Shown: positions 8,014-16,384 of the stretch, piece by piece | How positions within the stretch are numbered: the first letter of the stretch is position 1 | How the letters are laid out: each line of letters begins with the position of its first letter | NCBI GenBank assembly: GCA_002731825.1 | Contig: PCCS01000047.1 | Location: forward strand, 1-36,427 | Direction: 5' to 3' | DNA from: Myxococcales bacterium | GTDB taxonomy: Bacteria > Myxococcota_A > Bradymonadia > UBA7976 > UBA1532 | DNA length: 36,427 nt | Made by a program: the position numbers and the translations under genes | Notes under the pieces: model-generated | Told to the model about the DNA's origin: nothing | Seen by the model: the letters and a program-made list of their open reading frames with translations, nothing else | Database searches by the model: none

Positions 8014-8603
8014 TTTGGTTTTTATTGGGATGCTTCGCTTGGACATTCATAGAATATGGGATGCATCACTGGAATGGCCACTTATTGAAGGGTCGGACTC
8101 GTTTTAGCCGGGAGCACTTAAAGCATCATTCTCAGCAAGATTATTTTTCTCCAGTCTGGAGAAAAATCGCGGTCGCCCTCACTGTGACGGGCGCCGTGGT
8201 CTTGGTAGGACAAAGCCTAATCGGGTTGGTCGGTGCTTTTGCATTCGCATCCGGAATTATCGTGGGATACGGCGTCTACGAATTCTTTCATTGGAGCTGT
8301 CATGCACAGGCGCCAACCAGCGGGTACGGCCGCTGGATTCGACGCCATCATTTCGCCCACCACTTTTCCAATCCACGATATAACCACGGTCTGACCAGCC
8401 CGATTTGGGATCTGGTCTTTCGGACCTATAAGAAACCCGGGAACATTCGTGTTCCACGCAAGCGGGCTATGGGCTGGCTCATTGGTGAAGACGGGGCCCT
8501 AAAGCCTGAATTTATGGGCGATTATCGACTATCAGGTCGACGGCCGGGCGGCCGAGTCGTTATCGACATGCCGGGGCGCGGTGCCAAACGCGCACCTGCT
8601 TGA
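8010..8603 (+). CDS. Sterol desaturase/fatty acid hydroxylase superfamily protein
   Basis: A 197-residue membrane protein with the histidine boxes of the diiron fatty-acid hydroxylase family: His20-x3-His24, His36-x2-His39-His40, His94-x3-His98, His113-His114-x2-His117-His118, and His126. Hydrophobic segments occur at about 1-15 and 53-93. Length and spacing are closest to the FA2H/Scs7 type, which hydroxylates C2 of fatty acyl chains; carotene-hydroxylase-like relatives remain possible. The start ATG overlaps the regulator's TGA and has GGAGAG-type sequence upstream, so translation is coupled. It is convergent with the next gene, with only 8 nt between stops. Substrate is unknown. Confidence 0.87.
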   Translation: MIWFLLGCFAWTFIEYGMHHWNGHLLKGRTRFSREHLKHHSQQDYFSPVWRKIAVALTVTGAVVLVGQSLIGLVGAFAFASGIIVGYGVYEFFHWSCHAQAPTSGYGRWIRRHHFAHHFSNPRYNHGLTSPIWDLVFRTYKKPGNIRVPRKRAMGWLIGEDGALKPEFMGDYRLSGRRPGGRVVIDMPGRGAKRAPA

Positions 8604-8611
8604 GCCCTCGT

Positions 8612-9370
8612 TTAGATCTGGACCTTCAAATAGGCTGTGACAGAGTAGTTAAATCCTCCGAGGTCGGAAATATCTAATTTCTTAGCACCGAGTTCACTGC
8701 GCAACTGGGTGGAGAGTTCTGGATTCATAGATGTCCCACCCATGGATGTCTCTAGGTCATTCGCAATGGTGTTCTTAGCGTCCGCTGCAGCATCAGCCCC
8801 CGTGAGCATATAATGATATGCAGCCTGAGCGCCTAGACCCAAGTACACCAGTGGAACAAGCTCACGCTCAAACTCGACTTTAGTTCGAGCAAGATTCCAA
8901 CCCAACGCATAGCGATTAAGCTCATCTTCTTGAGTCTGTGCTTCGTTGTACTCCGTTTCGATACGCGTCGGGTCGATACCCGCCTGAGACAGCGAGTTGC
9001 TGAGTGTGCCAGACAGAGCAAATGGATCGCTTTCTTGTTTCGGGCGCATGAAAAGAACGGGTCCCGTGTACAGGCCGAGGTTCAAGCGCCATTTCTTGCC
9101 GAAAGTGCCATCAAAGCCCAAATTAGCTGTAAAATAGTACTGTTCAGTCCCCATCTTAAGTGCTTCGCCCCAGATGTCGACACCCAACAACTCGATTCCA
9201 GCTTCGGCTCCATTCCCAACAGAGTTGTCAAAGTAATCAAATGCGTCGCCACTTCCATCGACCAGGCCCGTCTTGCCGGCAACGTATATGGAGAATAAAT
9301 CGGCGTGAGCCAGAGTGGGTGCCGCGAGTGCAATGAGGACGATGAGTCGAACTGCAAATGACTTAAACAT
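8612..9370 (-). CDS. Putative outer-membrane/secreted protein
   Basis: A 252-residue protein with a clear Sec signal (MFKSFAVRL, hydrophobic core, cleavage after Ala-His-Ala at about 23). The mature chain alternates hydrophobic and polar residues with many aromatics and glycines, for example 'YYFTANLGFDGTFG', 'WRLNLGLYTGPVLF' and 'LVYLGLGAQAAYHYML', and ends in 'YSVTAYLKVQI'. This is the look of a small beta-barrel outer-membrane protein, though a central segment of about 60 residues is charged and helical. No family was recognised. GGAG lies 9 nt before the start. It is divergent from the octaheme cytochrome gene. Confidence 0.72.
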   Translation of the reverse strand: MFKSFAVRLIVLIALAAPTLAHADLFSIYVAGKTGLVDGSGDAFDYFDNSVGNGAEAGIELLGVDIWGEALKMGTEQYYFTANLGFDGTFGKKWRLNLGLYTGPVLFMRPKQESDPFALSGTLSNSLSQAGIDPTRIETEYNEAQTQEDELNRYALGWNLARTKVEFERELVPLVYLGLGAQAAYHYMLTGADAAADAKNTIANDLETSMGGTSMNPELSTQLRSELGAKKLDISDLGGFNYSVTAYLKVQI

Positions 9371-9539
9371 GGGCTGGATCTCCGTAATCTCTGGACCGAA
9401 CTAACGGCCATCCACACAGAACAGGACGAAACGATTGTTCTCGTCTCACAGATTATTTTGTGTTTTTCATACGAATCATGAAGTTCACCCGTGAGGGCTT
9501 GAGTTGCCTGAATCATAAAAGGGCGCCAGAATAACCCTG

Positions 9540-11975
9540 GTGAGCGGCTGGCGGGGAACAGTGAATAGACGTCTTAATCATCGAAGCGTATTGGTTGTCA
9601 TCACGTTTTGGCTCCTCAGCATCAGTGCGCTCTCATCATCCTGCACTGAGCCCACCCAGGCTCCCAAAGAACCCACGAAAGCCATCGCGTCACCTCAGCG
9701 TATCAGCATGACTCCGCCCAAAAAGGCGGTCAATAAACCACTTAAACTGAGCCCAAAGAAGGTACTATCTAAGGTCTCACGAAATGACTTTGTGGGCGCT
9801 GAGGCCTGTCGTGCCTGCCACGCTGAACAAATGAAAGACTGGGCGAAATCAGCCCATGGCATAGCCGGGTCCCATAATCCGGTTTCCTCCGCGATACCTG
9901 CATTCTCTGGTCAAGTACTGAAATTCAAAGATGGACGCGTCACACTCAAAAAGGACACAAAATCCTTAATGATTGATGTCAAAGTTGAAAACCGATCTGA
10001 AAAAAGTATCGCGATTAAAGCGACAGTGGGCCGTGGTCTTATGCTCGGTGGTGGTGCGCAAAGTTTTTTTTACAAAGCCGATGACGGTCGGCTGCTCCTA
10101 TTACCATTGGAATTCAATGTGCAGACGAAGACCTGGTACTGCCAACTTGAATCAGATGGCATTTGGACCCCGATTACGGATGAGATATCCCTTCGAGATT
10201 GCGGTTGGCCTGGTACCAGAATGCTTGGAAGCGGACCTGGAGACGGTTGCCAAAACTGCCATGGGAGTCAAATCACGGTCGGCTATCGAAAAGACCTGAT
10301 GACATACCAGACGACCTTCACATCACTCAGTATCAACTGCGAGTCATGCCATGGACCCGGACGACGGCATGTGAACTTGATGAGGGACGGCAATAGCGAC
10401 CTCGAAGACATCGGCTACACTCCGTTATCGCTGCTGAATAAGCGAGAGAGCGTGATGGTGTGCATGGCGTGCCATGCCAATAAATCGAATATCAAAGAGG
10501 GGTATCTGTCAGGTCAATCCGTCGATGATTACTTCGCACATCTACTCATGCGTCATCCTGGGGGACGGAAAACAAATTTTGACGGGCGCGTCATTGGATT
10601 TGGATACCAGCAAGGACACCTCTACAGTCCCTGCTATACTGAAGGGTCCATGACGTGTGTGGACTGTCATAGCCCGCATGGGCTGAAATACCGCGATATC
10701 TACGGACAGCCCTTGGTGGGCCGGTGGTCGGACAAACAATGCGTCGATTGTCATCCGTCAAAACTCTCGGGTAATCACCAGGGTCAGCATATCGACAAGC
10801 CGCTGAACTGTACGTCGTGTCATATGCCAATGAATCAACTCAGTCCGGTGGGTCCCCACGTGCCTCATGCGCGTTCAGACCACTCCATATCGGTACCGAG
10901 ACCGGTCCAAGATGCCAATGGCGGTTTTAAGTCGGCATGCACGAAATGCCACACAGATAAATCCAATGACCAATTGGCGCAGCGCGTAACGGACGCATAC
11001 GGGCAAAGTAAACCTCAGCACGATCTGACAGCGCTGCTTTTCGAGTACAGTCGGGCCGTACCTGACAACAAAATGCTCATAGGACAGACGAGGTGGATCA
11101 ACCCACTCGCGCGACAGGTATCTCAACTGGATGCAGACACGCCGATAGTCGCTGTTCATCTCATGACATACCTTACCGGCGAATTACTTCAGAAAGGGGA
11201 GCGAACCCTTAGCTCAGACGTCATCAATGGCTTATGGAGAGTCGTTAAAAATCAGGAACTCGACGTCGTCGCAGCCGCCATCACAATGCTTATCACGTTT
11301 ACAGGTGATGATGAGACCGCGCGTAACCGGCTGGAACGCGCCTTAGATGAGCATCCATCAAGTTATGCTATTCGGAACCGGGTGATCCACAATCTTATCC
11401 AACTGGAACACACCTTTGGTGATCTCCATCCAGATATTCGGCAACGACTGCGAGCGCAATTGATTCGCGATGGCATTCCGCTCGCAACCGAAGAGCAAAC
11501 GATTCAAATTGCCATCGCAAGTTCTTGGCTTAAAGAGGGGAACTACGAGAAAGCACTGGGCTTTTTCAGAAACGCACTCGGCGCGCCGATCTTCACTCTC
11601 CAAGACTATCCAGTTGGGGCTCTGGGAGCACAGCACGATATATCAGCCCTAATCGGTTCGACATTAGGGTCTATGGGACGATTTGAAGATGCAATAGTGG
11701 CTCTTGAAAATGCTGTCGCAGCCTATCCGTATGATGGTCACACCCACGCTCGTTTGTGCCAGCTCTATGAACGCGGAAAGGACTGGAAACAATTTTTAGA
11801 CTGTTTGAAATCTTGGAACGAGTTCCACCCAGACTTCATTCCAGCCTATGTGAGACGTGTCGGACTCCTCATTCGACTTGGGCGTCATGGAGAAGCGAGA
11901 AATGTCCTGGAGAACGGTCTAGCCATAGCCCCATTGTCCCCCCGACTGCTTGAACTCAAGACCAGCCTGCCCTGA
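9540..11975 (+). CDS. Octaheme cytochrome c lipoprotein with TPR domain
   Basis: An 811-residue exported protein. The start is GTG 9540; GTG 9561 is an equally plausible alternative. A hydrophobic segment ending Leu-Ser-Ser-Ser-Cys35 is a likely lipobox. Eight CxxCH c-type haem motifs begin at residues 90, 237, 267, 308, 373, 401, 424 and 467. The first is separated from the others by a beta-rich stretch. Residues about 490-811 are helical with TPR-like repeats (such as 'LKEGNYEKALGFFRNAL' and 'MGRFEDAIVALENAV'). It belongs with the multihaem cytochrome/TPR proteins and would carry electrons in the periplasm or at the cell surface. It lies 228 nt upstream of the antiporter operon on the same strand; no reductase partner is visible. 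Enzymatic activity cannot be assigned. Confidence 0.9.
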   Translation: MSGWRGTVNRRLNHRSVLVVITFWLLSISALSSSCTEPTQAPKEPTKAIASPQRISMTPPKKAVNKPLKLSPKKVLSKVSRNDFVGAEACRACHAEQMKDWAKSAHGIAGSHNPVSSAIPAFSGQVLKFKDGRVTLKKDTKSLMIDVKVENRSEKSIAIKATVGRGLMLGGGAQSFFYKADDGRLLLLPLEFNVQTKTWYCQLESDGIWTPITDEISLRDCGWPGTRMLGSGPGDGCQNCHGSQITVGYRKDLMTYQTTFTSLSINCESCHGPGRRHVNLMRDGNSDLEDIGYTPLSLLNKRESVMVCMACHANKSNIKEGYLSGQSVDDYFAHLLMRHPGGRKTNFDGRVIGFGYQQGHLYSPCYTEGSMTCVDCHSPHGLKYRDIYGQPLVGRWSDKQCVDCHPSKLSGNHQGQHIDKPLNCTSCHMPMNQLSPVGPHVPHARSDHSISVPRPVQDANGGFKSACTKCHTDKSNDQLAQRVTDAYGQSKPQHDLTALLFEYSRAVPDNKMLIGQTRWINPLARQVSQLDADTPIVAVHLMTYLTGELLQKGERTLSSDVINGLWRVVKNQELDVVAAAITMLITFTGDDETARNRLERALDEHPSSYAIRNRVIHNLIQLEHTFGDLHPDIRQRLRAQLIRDGIPLATEEQTIQIAIASSWLKEGNYEKALGFFRNALGAPIFTLQDYPVGALGAQHDISALIGSTLGSMGRFEDAIVALENAVAAYPYDGHTHARLCQLYERGKDWKQFLDCLKSWNEFHPDFIPAYVRRVGLLIRLGRHGEARNVLENGLAIAPLSPRLLELKTSLP

Positions 11976-12203
11976 GCGGCTCAACCACTGAATCCTGATG
12001 GTCTAAACAGACTCAATTCGAGCCGTGAAACCGTCTTTGCTCTCGGTCGAAAATGCACTCGCAACCTTAACCGACGAGGGTATCGATCTGCCATTTGGGC
12101 CAAATGTTAATTTCTTGACCCCGTAAGGGAACGGGTCCACACTTTGAGGCGGGACGGAATTGTGGTCAGGCCTTGACCCCATATAACCCAGCGCGGGGGA
12201 ACA
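11976..12203 (+). other. Intergenic region ahead of the antiporter operon
   Basis: About 230 nt. A small hairpin CCCGT/ACGGG sits near 12117-12137. No convincing -35/-10 pair was found, so whether the antiporter operon has its own promoter here or reads through from the cytochrome gene is open. Confidence 0.4.
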
Positions 12204-12680
12204 TTGAAAAAGCTTACTTTATGGGCGTTTATGCTCGCCTTGACTTGGTGGCTATGGTCGGCGCACACAGAAACGCTGATCATTATTTTTGGGGTCTCAA
12301 GTATCCTACTGACCCTTTTTCTATTTGATCGGATGGATAAAGAAAGCGGTGATTCATACCCATATACGCTCGGCATCCGCCCGCTTTTTTATCTGCCATA
12401 CCTCGTCATAGAAATCATTAAGGCAAACCTCGATGTCGCCAAGATTATTCTCAGTCCAAAAATGAAGCTCAGTCCAAAAATTTTTAGAGCCAAAGCCTCG
12501 CAGAAAACCGTTGTCGGGCAAGTCGTCTATGCAAATTCGATTACGCTCACGCCCGGAACCATCACGCTCGATGTACGGGATGGTGAGTTTCTTGTTCATG
12601 CACTCACGGATGATGCTGCCGAGGGGGTTTTAGCAGGCGACATGGACCGAAAAGTAACAAAATTGGAGGGCAAGAGCTGA
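12204..12680 (+). CDS. mrpE: Na+/H+ antiporter subunit E (MrpE/MbhA-like)
   Basis: A 158-residue subunit. Two N-terminal membrane helices (about 5-22 and 24-42) and a third region near 56-75 precede a soluble domain with the MrpE signature 'ANSITLTPGTITLDV' and a following 'FLVHAL'. The start is TTG at 12204 with GGGGGA just upstream. Its stop overlaps the next ATG (TGATG), opening a chain of overlapping genes. Known role in the family: a small structural subunit of the multisubunit cation/proton antiporter. Confidence is high from the signature and from position. Confidence 0.93.
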   Translation: MKKLTLWAFMLALTWWLWSAHTETLIIIFGVSSILLTLFLFDRMDKESGDSYPYTLGIRPLFYLPYLVIEIIKANLDVAKIILSPKMKLSPKIFRAKASQKTVVGQVVYANSITLTPGTITLDVRDGEFLVHALTDDAAEGVLAGDMDRKVTKLEGKS

Positions 12681-12958
12681 TGTTTGCGATTTGTATGCTC
12701 GCTGTCCTGATCACAATGCTACTGGCGCTCGCCAGAGCGGCTCTGGGGCCGACGGTCTATGACCGGATTTTGGCTTTGAACATGTTTGGAACCAAAACCA
12801 TTCTGTTAATCGCCGTCGCAGGGTTCCTGTACGGGCGACCAGACTGGCTCGACATTGCCCTCGTTTATGGGCTCGTCAATTTCACGGGTACAATCGCGGT
12901 CTGTAAGTACGTTCGATTCGGCAACCTGGCCGCCGATGAATCGAGACCGATGAAATGA
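12680..12958 (+). CDS. mrpF: Na+/H+ antiporter subunit F (MrpF/MbhB-like)
   Basis: A 92-residue protein with three membrane helices. The family motif region 'GPTVYDRILALNMFGTK' is at about 28-44, followed by 'DWLDIALVYGLVNFTGT'. It overlaps mrpE by one base and mrpG by four (ATGA), so the three small subunits are translated together. MrpF helps form the small-subunit end of Mrp complexes. Confidence 0.93.
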   Translation: MFAICMLAVLITMLLALARAALGPTVYDRILALNMFGTKTILLIAVAGFLYGRPDWLDIALVYGLVNFTGTIAVCKYVRFGNLAADESRPMK

Positions 12959-13326
12959 GTACGGCCTACGACGTGTTCGATTACTTAAGTTGGTTTGGCC
13001 TGGTCGGTGGCGGTCTATTTTGCGTTATCGGCGGTATTGGCCTTCTGCGATTGCCAGACTTCTATTGTCGCACCCATGGGGCCACAATTACCGATACCTT
13101 GGGCGCAGGTTTGATCTTATTTGGCCTGTTTTTTCAGGCGTTGAAGCTCATGTTCGATGCGCAGGGGAACTGGGTTCCTGACGGCTGGATAGTCGCAGTG
13201 AAGCTTGTTTTTCTGGGCCTTTTGATTTTGCTGACGAGCCCAACATCGGGTCATGCATTAGTCAAAGCGGCTCACGCAGATGGAACGAGCTGGCAAGAGG
13301 GGGATAGCGATGCCCTTTCCGACTGA
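12955..13326 (+). CDS. mrpG: Na+/H+ antiporter subunit G (MrpG/MbhC-like)
   Basis: A 123-residue, three-helix protein with the MrpG signature 'GIGLLRLPDFYCRTHGAT' and 'DTLGAGLILFGLFFQ'. The C-terminal 25 residues are polar and cytoplasmic. The start overlaps mrpF's stop (ATGA), and its end overlaps the following gene's start by 17 nt. Confidence 0.93.
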   Translation: MSTAYDVFDYLSWFGLVGGGLFCVIGGIGLLRLPDFYCRTHGATITDTLGAGLILFGLFFQALKLMFDAQGNWVPDGWIVAVKLVFLGLLILLTSPTSGHALVKAAHADGTSWQEGDSDALSD

Positions 13327-14032
13327 AGTTTTTCTATTCCTTGTCTTGATCGCCACTGGTTTTATGGTCGCGAGAGCGACCAATTTATTCGCTGCAGCTA
13401 TGCTGACGGGTGTATTCAGCTTGACGTCAGCCTGTTTGTTTACAGTGATGGACGCGGTTGATGTCGCGTTTACAGAAGCGGCCGTAGGTGGTGGGTTTTC
13501 GACGGTTTTATTCTTGGGAGCACTGGCTCTGACGAGTCGGACAGAGAAAAAACAGCCGGCGAAATTATACCCCTTCATTATCGTCTTATTGACCGGTATC
13601 GCGCTCATCATCGGCATGATCAACTTAAAGCCATACGGCGACCACAACGCGCCGATTCACAACCACGTGACGGAAAAAATTAAACAGAAAGAATGGGCAG
13701 CGGTGAAACGCTCAACGCGTCCAGACCGACAGACCGCCACTGCCACCCCCCATGACAAAGCGGTCGGCCTCCCGAATATTGTCACATCTATACTGGGCAG
13801 TTATCGGGGGTATGACACCTTGGGTGAGACCGGTGTGATTTTTACAGCTGGGGTTGGTGTTATGCTCTTGCTGATGGGCCGGCGCCGAGACGATGAAGAA
13901 CCAGGCGGCGCAGGATCATCTGAGGCACCGAGTCATGACCAAGAACCAGCACCTGATGAGCTCGAGCCAAGTGGCATTGCAAATGAGCCGACCGCGGCCG
14001 ACGTGCAGACCGACGAGGAGCCTCTCTCATGA
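13310..14032 (+). CDS. Fused MbhD-MbhE subunit (C-terminal part of MrpA, DUF4040)
   Basis: A 240-residue protein corresponding to the detached C-terminal part of MrpA. The first half matches MbhD/DUF4040: four helices with 'LTGVFSLTSACLFTVMDAVD' and 'TEAAVGGGFSTVLFLGAL'. The second half matches MbhE: 'KPYGDHNAPIHNHV', then 'GLPNIVTSILGSYRGYDTLG' and 'IFTAGVGVMLLL'. A disordered acidic tail of about 50 residues follows. I prefer ATG 13310 (GAGGGGG upstream) to the in-frame ATG 13280. In Thermococcales Mbh these are two genes; in Bacillus Mrp they are fused to the NuoL-like part of MrpA. Here D and E are fused to each other but separate from any NuoL-like domain. Confidence 0.88.
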   Translation: MPFPTEVFLFLVLIATGFMVARATNLFAAAMLTGVFSLTSACLFTVMDAVDVAFTEAAVGGGFSTVLFLGALALTSRTEKKQPAKLYPFIIVLLTGIALIIGMINLKPYGDHNAPIHNHVTEKIKQKEWAAVKRSTRPDRQTATATPHDKAVGLPNIVTSILGSYRGYDTLGETGVIFTAGVGVMLLLMGRRRDDEEPGGAGSSEAPSHDQEPAPDELEPSGIANEPTAADVQTDEEPLS

Positions 14033-14463
14033 AAAAACCCATGCGGATGCGCGAAATAGTCGTTTTGCGTGTCGTGAGTCGTGTGCTCATGCCGTACATA
14101 ATGCTGTTTGGGCTGTACGTTCAATTCCACGGTGATTTCGGCCCCGGTGGAGGATTTCAGGCGGGCGTTATCTTCTCCGCTGCGTTGATTCTCTACGGCA
14201 TAATTTTTGGATTGGATGCTGTTCAGCGCGTGTTCACCCCCTTTGCAGTCGAGCTTTGCATGGCCTTAGGTCTGCTCCTGTATGCGGGCACAGGACTCGT
14301 AAGCTTTTATAAGAACATGAATTATCTCGACTATGACGTATTTGGATCCCATGGGCAGCATTACGGCATTCTGCTCATTGAGGGCGGCGTGGGCATCACG
14401 GTGGCGTCAACCGTCCTAATGATTTTCTATGCGTTCGCCGGTCGATGGAGGGTGTCTCAGTGA
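14029..14463 (+). CDS. mrpB: Na+/H+ antiporter subunit B (MrpB/MbhF-like)
   Basis: A 144-residue subunit with four membrane helices and the MrpB signature 'LYVQFHGDFGPGGGFQAGVI' near residues 28-47. It overlaps the preceding gene by ATGA. A Shine-Dalgarno for the next gene lies inside its last codons. In Mrp complexes MrpB packs near MrpA's C-terminal part, consistent with its position next to the MbhD-E gene. Confidence 0.93.
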   Translation: MKKPMRMREIVVLRVVSRVLMPYIMLFGLYVQFHGDFGPGGGFQAGVIFSAALILYGIIFGLDAVQRVFTPFAVELCMALGLLLYAGTGLVSFYKNMNYLDYDVFGSHGQHYGILLIEGGVGITVASTVLMIFYAFAGRWRVSQ

Positions 14464-14858
14464 TCGCACTCAACGAAATCCCAACCGAATATGGCCTCTG
14501 GCATTATTGGGTTGTCGTCTCGCTCATGATGCTGGGTCTCTATATCGTCATAGCCCGAGACAACCTGATCAAACGCATCATGGGCCTGAATATTTTTCAG
14601 GCATCGGTGATCATGTTTTATGTGGCCATGGGCAAAGTCCAAGGCGGCGAAGCACCCATCTGGCCCCTCGATACCATGGAGGGCCACTACCAAGATCGCG
14701 TTTTCTCAAATCCTGTCCCACACGTTCTGATGCTGACGGCCATTGTGGTCGGTATCGCAACCACCGCTCTCGCATTGGCACTGGTGGTTCGTATCAAGGA
14801 GTCGTACGGAACCATCGAGGAAGATGAGATCAGAGAAATAGATGGGTCGATATCGTGA
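14460..14858 (+). CDS. mrpC: Na+/H+ antiporter subunit C (MrpC/MbhG, NuoK-like)
   Basis: A 132-residue NuoK-like subunit with three helices. Visible family features are 'GLYIVIARDNLIKRIMGLNI' and 'NPVPHVLMLTAIVVGIAT'. I prefer the GTG at 14460, which overlaps mrpB's TGA and has GGAGGG (14447-14452) 7 nt upstream, to the ATG at 14445. An insert between helices 2 and 3 ('GGEAPIWPLD') is longer than in NuoK, as is usual for this Mrp/Mbh group. Confidence 0.92.
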   Translation: MIALNEIPTEYGLWHYWVVVSLMMLGLYIVIARDNLIKRIMGLNIFQASVIMFYVAMGKVQGGEAPIWPLDTMEGHYQDRVFSNPVPHVLMLTAIVVGIATTALALALVVRIKESYGTIEEDEIREIDGSIS

Positions 14859-16384
14859 TTACGCATTTTCCATCTTTACTCATCGTCACACCACTCATTG
14901 CAGCGCCTATATGCTTGCTACTGAGGAACGGAACACTTGTCCGCATTTGGGCGACTCTCGCTGCGTGGGCCTGTCTTTACTTTGCCTGGGGTATTCTAGG
15001 CCAGGTGCAGGGACTAGACGGCGAATCCATACGCTATGCAATGGGTGGCTGGGAGATGCCACTGGGGATCGAGCTTAAGATCGATGCGGCCAATGCCTTC
15101 GTTGTTTTGATCATTACGGGGATCGCATCGGTGGTCTTCCCGTTTGGCCTCGGTCACAGTGGATTGTCCGGTCCTGAAGGCAAAGAACATCTCTTCTACG
15201 CGGCTTTTCTTCTGTGCATGTGCGGCCTTATGGGCATTGCTGTCACGGGTGATGCCTTCAACGTCTTCGTATTCTTAGAGATTACATCTTTGTCATCATA
15301 TGCGCTCATCAGCATGGGGTCATCGCGGCGCGCATTGATGGCGGCCTATAGCTACTTGATCATGGGGACCATTGGCGGGACGTTTATCCTCGTCGGAATC
15401 GGCTTTGTATACGCTCTGACAGGCACCCTCAACATGGTGGATATCGCGGAACGACTTCCATCGGTCATCAACAGCCCAACGACCATCATTGCATTTGGTT
15501 TCCTGACACTCGGTGTGGGCATCAAACTTGCGATTTTTCCGCTCTACCAATGGCTGCCAAACGCATACAGTTTTGCACCGAGCAAAGTCACAGCATTTCT
15601 CGCAGGAACGGCGACTAAAGTCTCGTACTACGTATTGCTGCGGTTATTTTTCTCGATATTCGGAATCGCGTTTATCTTCAATAAACTGGGTGTTCAAAAC
15701 ATCCTCATGCCCCTGTCCCTCATCGCCATGTTCGTCGGCTCGATTGCGGCCATCTATCAGACCAACGCCAAACGCTTGTTTGCGTATTCGTCAATCGCAC
15801 AAATTGGCTACATGACACTGGGCATTTGTCTTCTTCATTTAGACGGCCTCAAAGTCCTCAATTATGATGGCTTGACCGGTGGGATTGTCCACCTGTTTAA
15901 CCACGCCATCATGAAATCTGGACTCTTCTTGATCATCGCATGTGTCGTCTATCGAATGGGGACGGTTACCATTGGGGAAATGAAGGGCTTTGCGTATCGA
16001 ATGCCATGGACCTTCGCGGCATTCGTGGTGGCTGGACTCAGCATTATCGGGGTCCCTGGCACCGTTGGCTTTGTCAGTAAGTGGTACCTGGTCCTCGGTG
16101 CTGTGGCGGGCGGACATTACGTGGTCGCTGCCCTCATTTTATTGAGTTCCCTGCTGGCTGTGGTCTACGTTTGGAAGATTATCGAAGTCGGTTATTTCCA
16201 GAAGCCATCTGAGCCGATCGAAAAGATCGAAGCACCGATTACGATGCTCGTTCCAATATGGCTGCTCATGTTCGCGGCAATCTTCTTCGGCTTCGCAACA
16301 GAGTTGACGGGCGGTGTCGCTGAGACGGCTGCGAAGACACTGCTGACGGCGGGCGGAGCTATCTTCGGCGGAGGCACACCATGA
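14855..16384 (+). CDS. mrpD: Antiporter subunit D, first copy (NuoN/MrpD/MbhH-like)
   Basis: A 509-residue, roughly 14-helix proton-conducting subunit. The channel residues shared by NuoL/M/N and MrpD are visible: Glu142 in 'FLEITSLSSY', Lys224 in 'GIKLAIFPLYQWLPNAY' and Lys255 in 'TATKVSYY'. A further conserved stretch is 'LFNHAIMKSGLF'. The start is GTG at 14855, overlapping mrpC's stop. It is the direct equivalent of MbhH/MrpD by position after C. It would move protons, or exchange H+ for Na+, across the inner membrane. Confidence 0.92.
   Translation: MITHFPSLLIVTPLIAAPICLLLRNGTLVRIWATLAAWACLYFAWGILGQVQGLDGESIRYAMGGWEMPLGIELKIDAANAFVVLIITGIASVVFPFGLGHSGLSGPEGKEHLFYAAFLLCMCGLMGIAVTGDAFNVFVFLEITSLSSYALISMGSSRRALMAAYSYLIMGTIGGTFILVGIGFVYALTGTLNMVDIAERLPSVINSPTTIIAFGFLTLGVGIKLAIFPLYQWLPNAYSFAPSKVTAFLAGTATKVSYYVLLRLFFSIFGIAFIFNKLGVQNILMPLSLIAMFVGSIAAIYQTNAKRLFAYSSIAQIGYMTLGICLLHLDGLKVLNYDGLTGGIVHLFNHAIMKSGLFLIIACVVYRMGTVTIGEMKGFAYRMPWTFAAFVVAGLSIIGVPGTVGFVSKWYLVLGAVAGGHYVVAALILLSSLLAVVYVWKIIEVGYFQKPSEPIEKIEAPITMLVPIWLLMFAAIFFGFATELTGGVAETAAKTLLTAGGAIFGGGTP

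Noticed and set aside
9425-9445. Hairpin GACGAAAC/GTTCTCGTC between the divergent genes at 9371-9539
   Set aside because: Bulged, short and with no T-run; too weak to call a terminator or operator.
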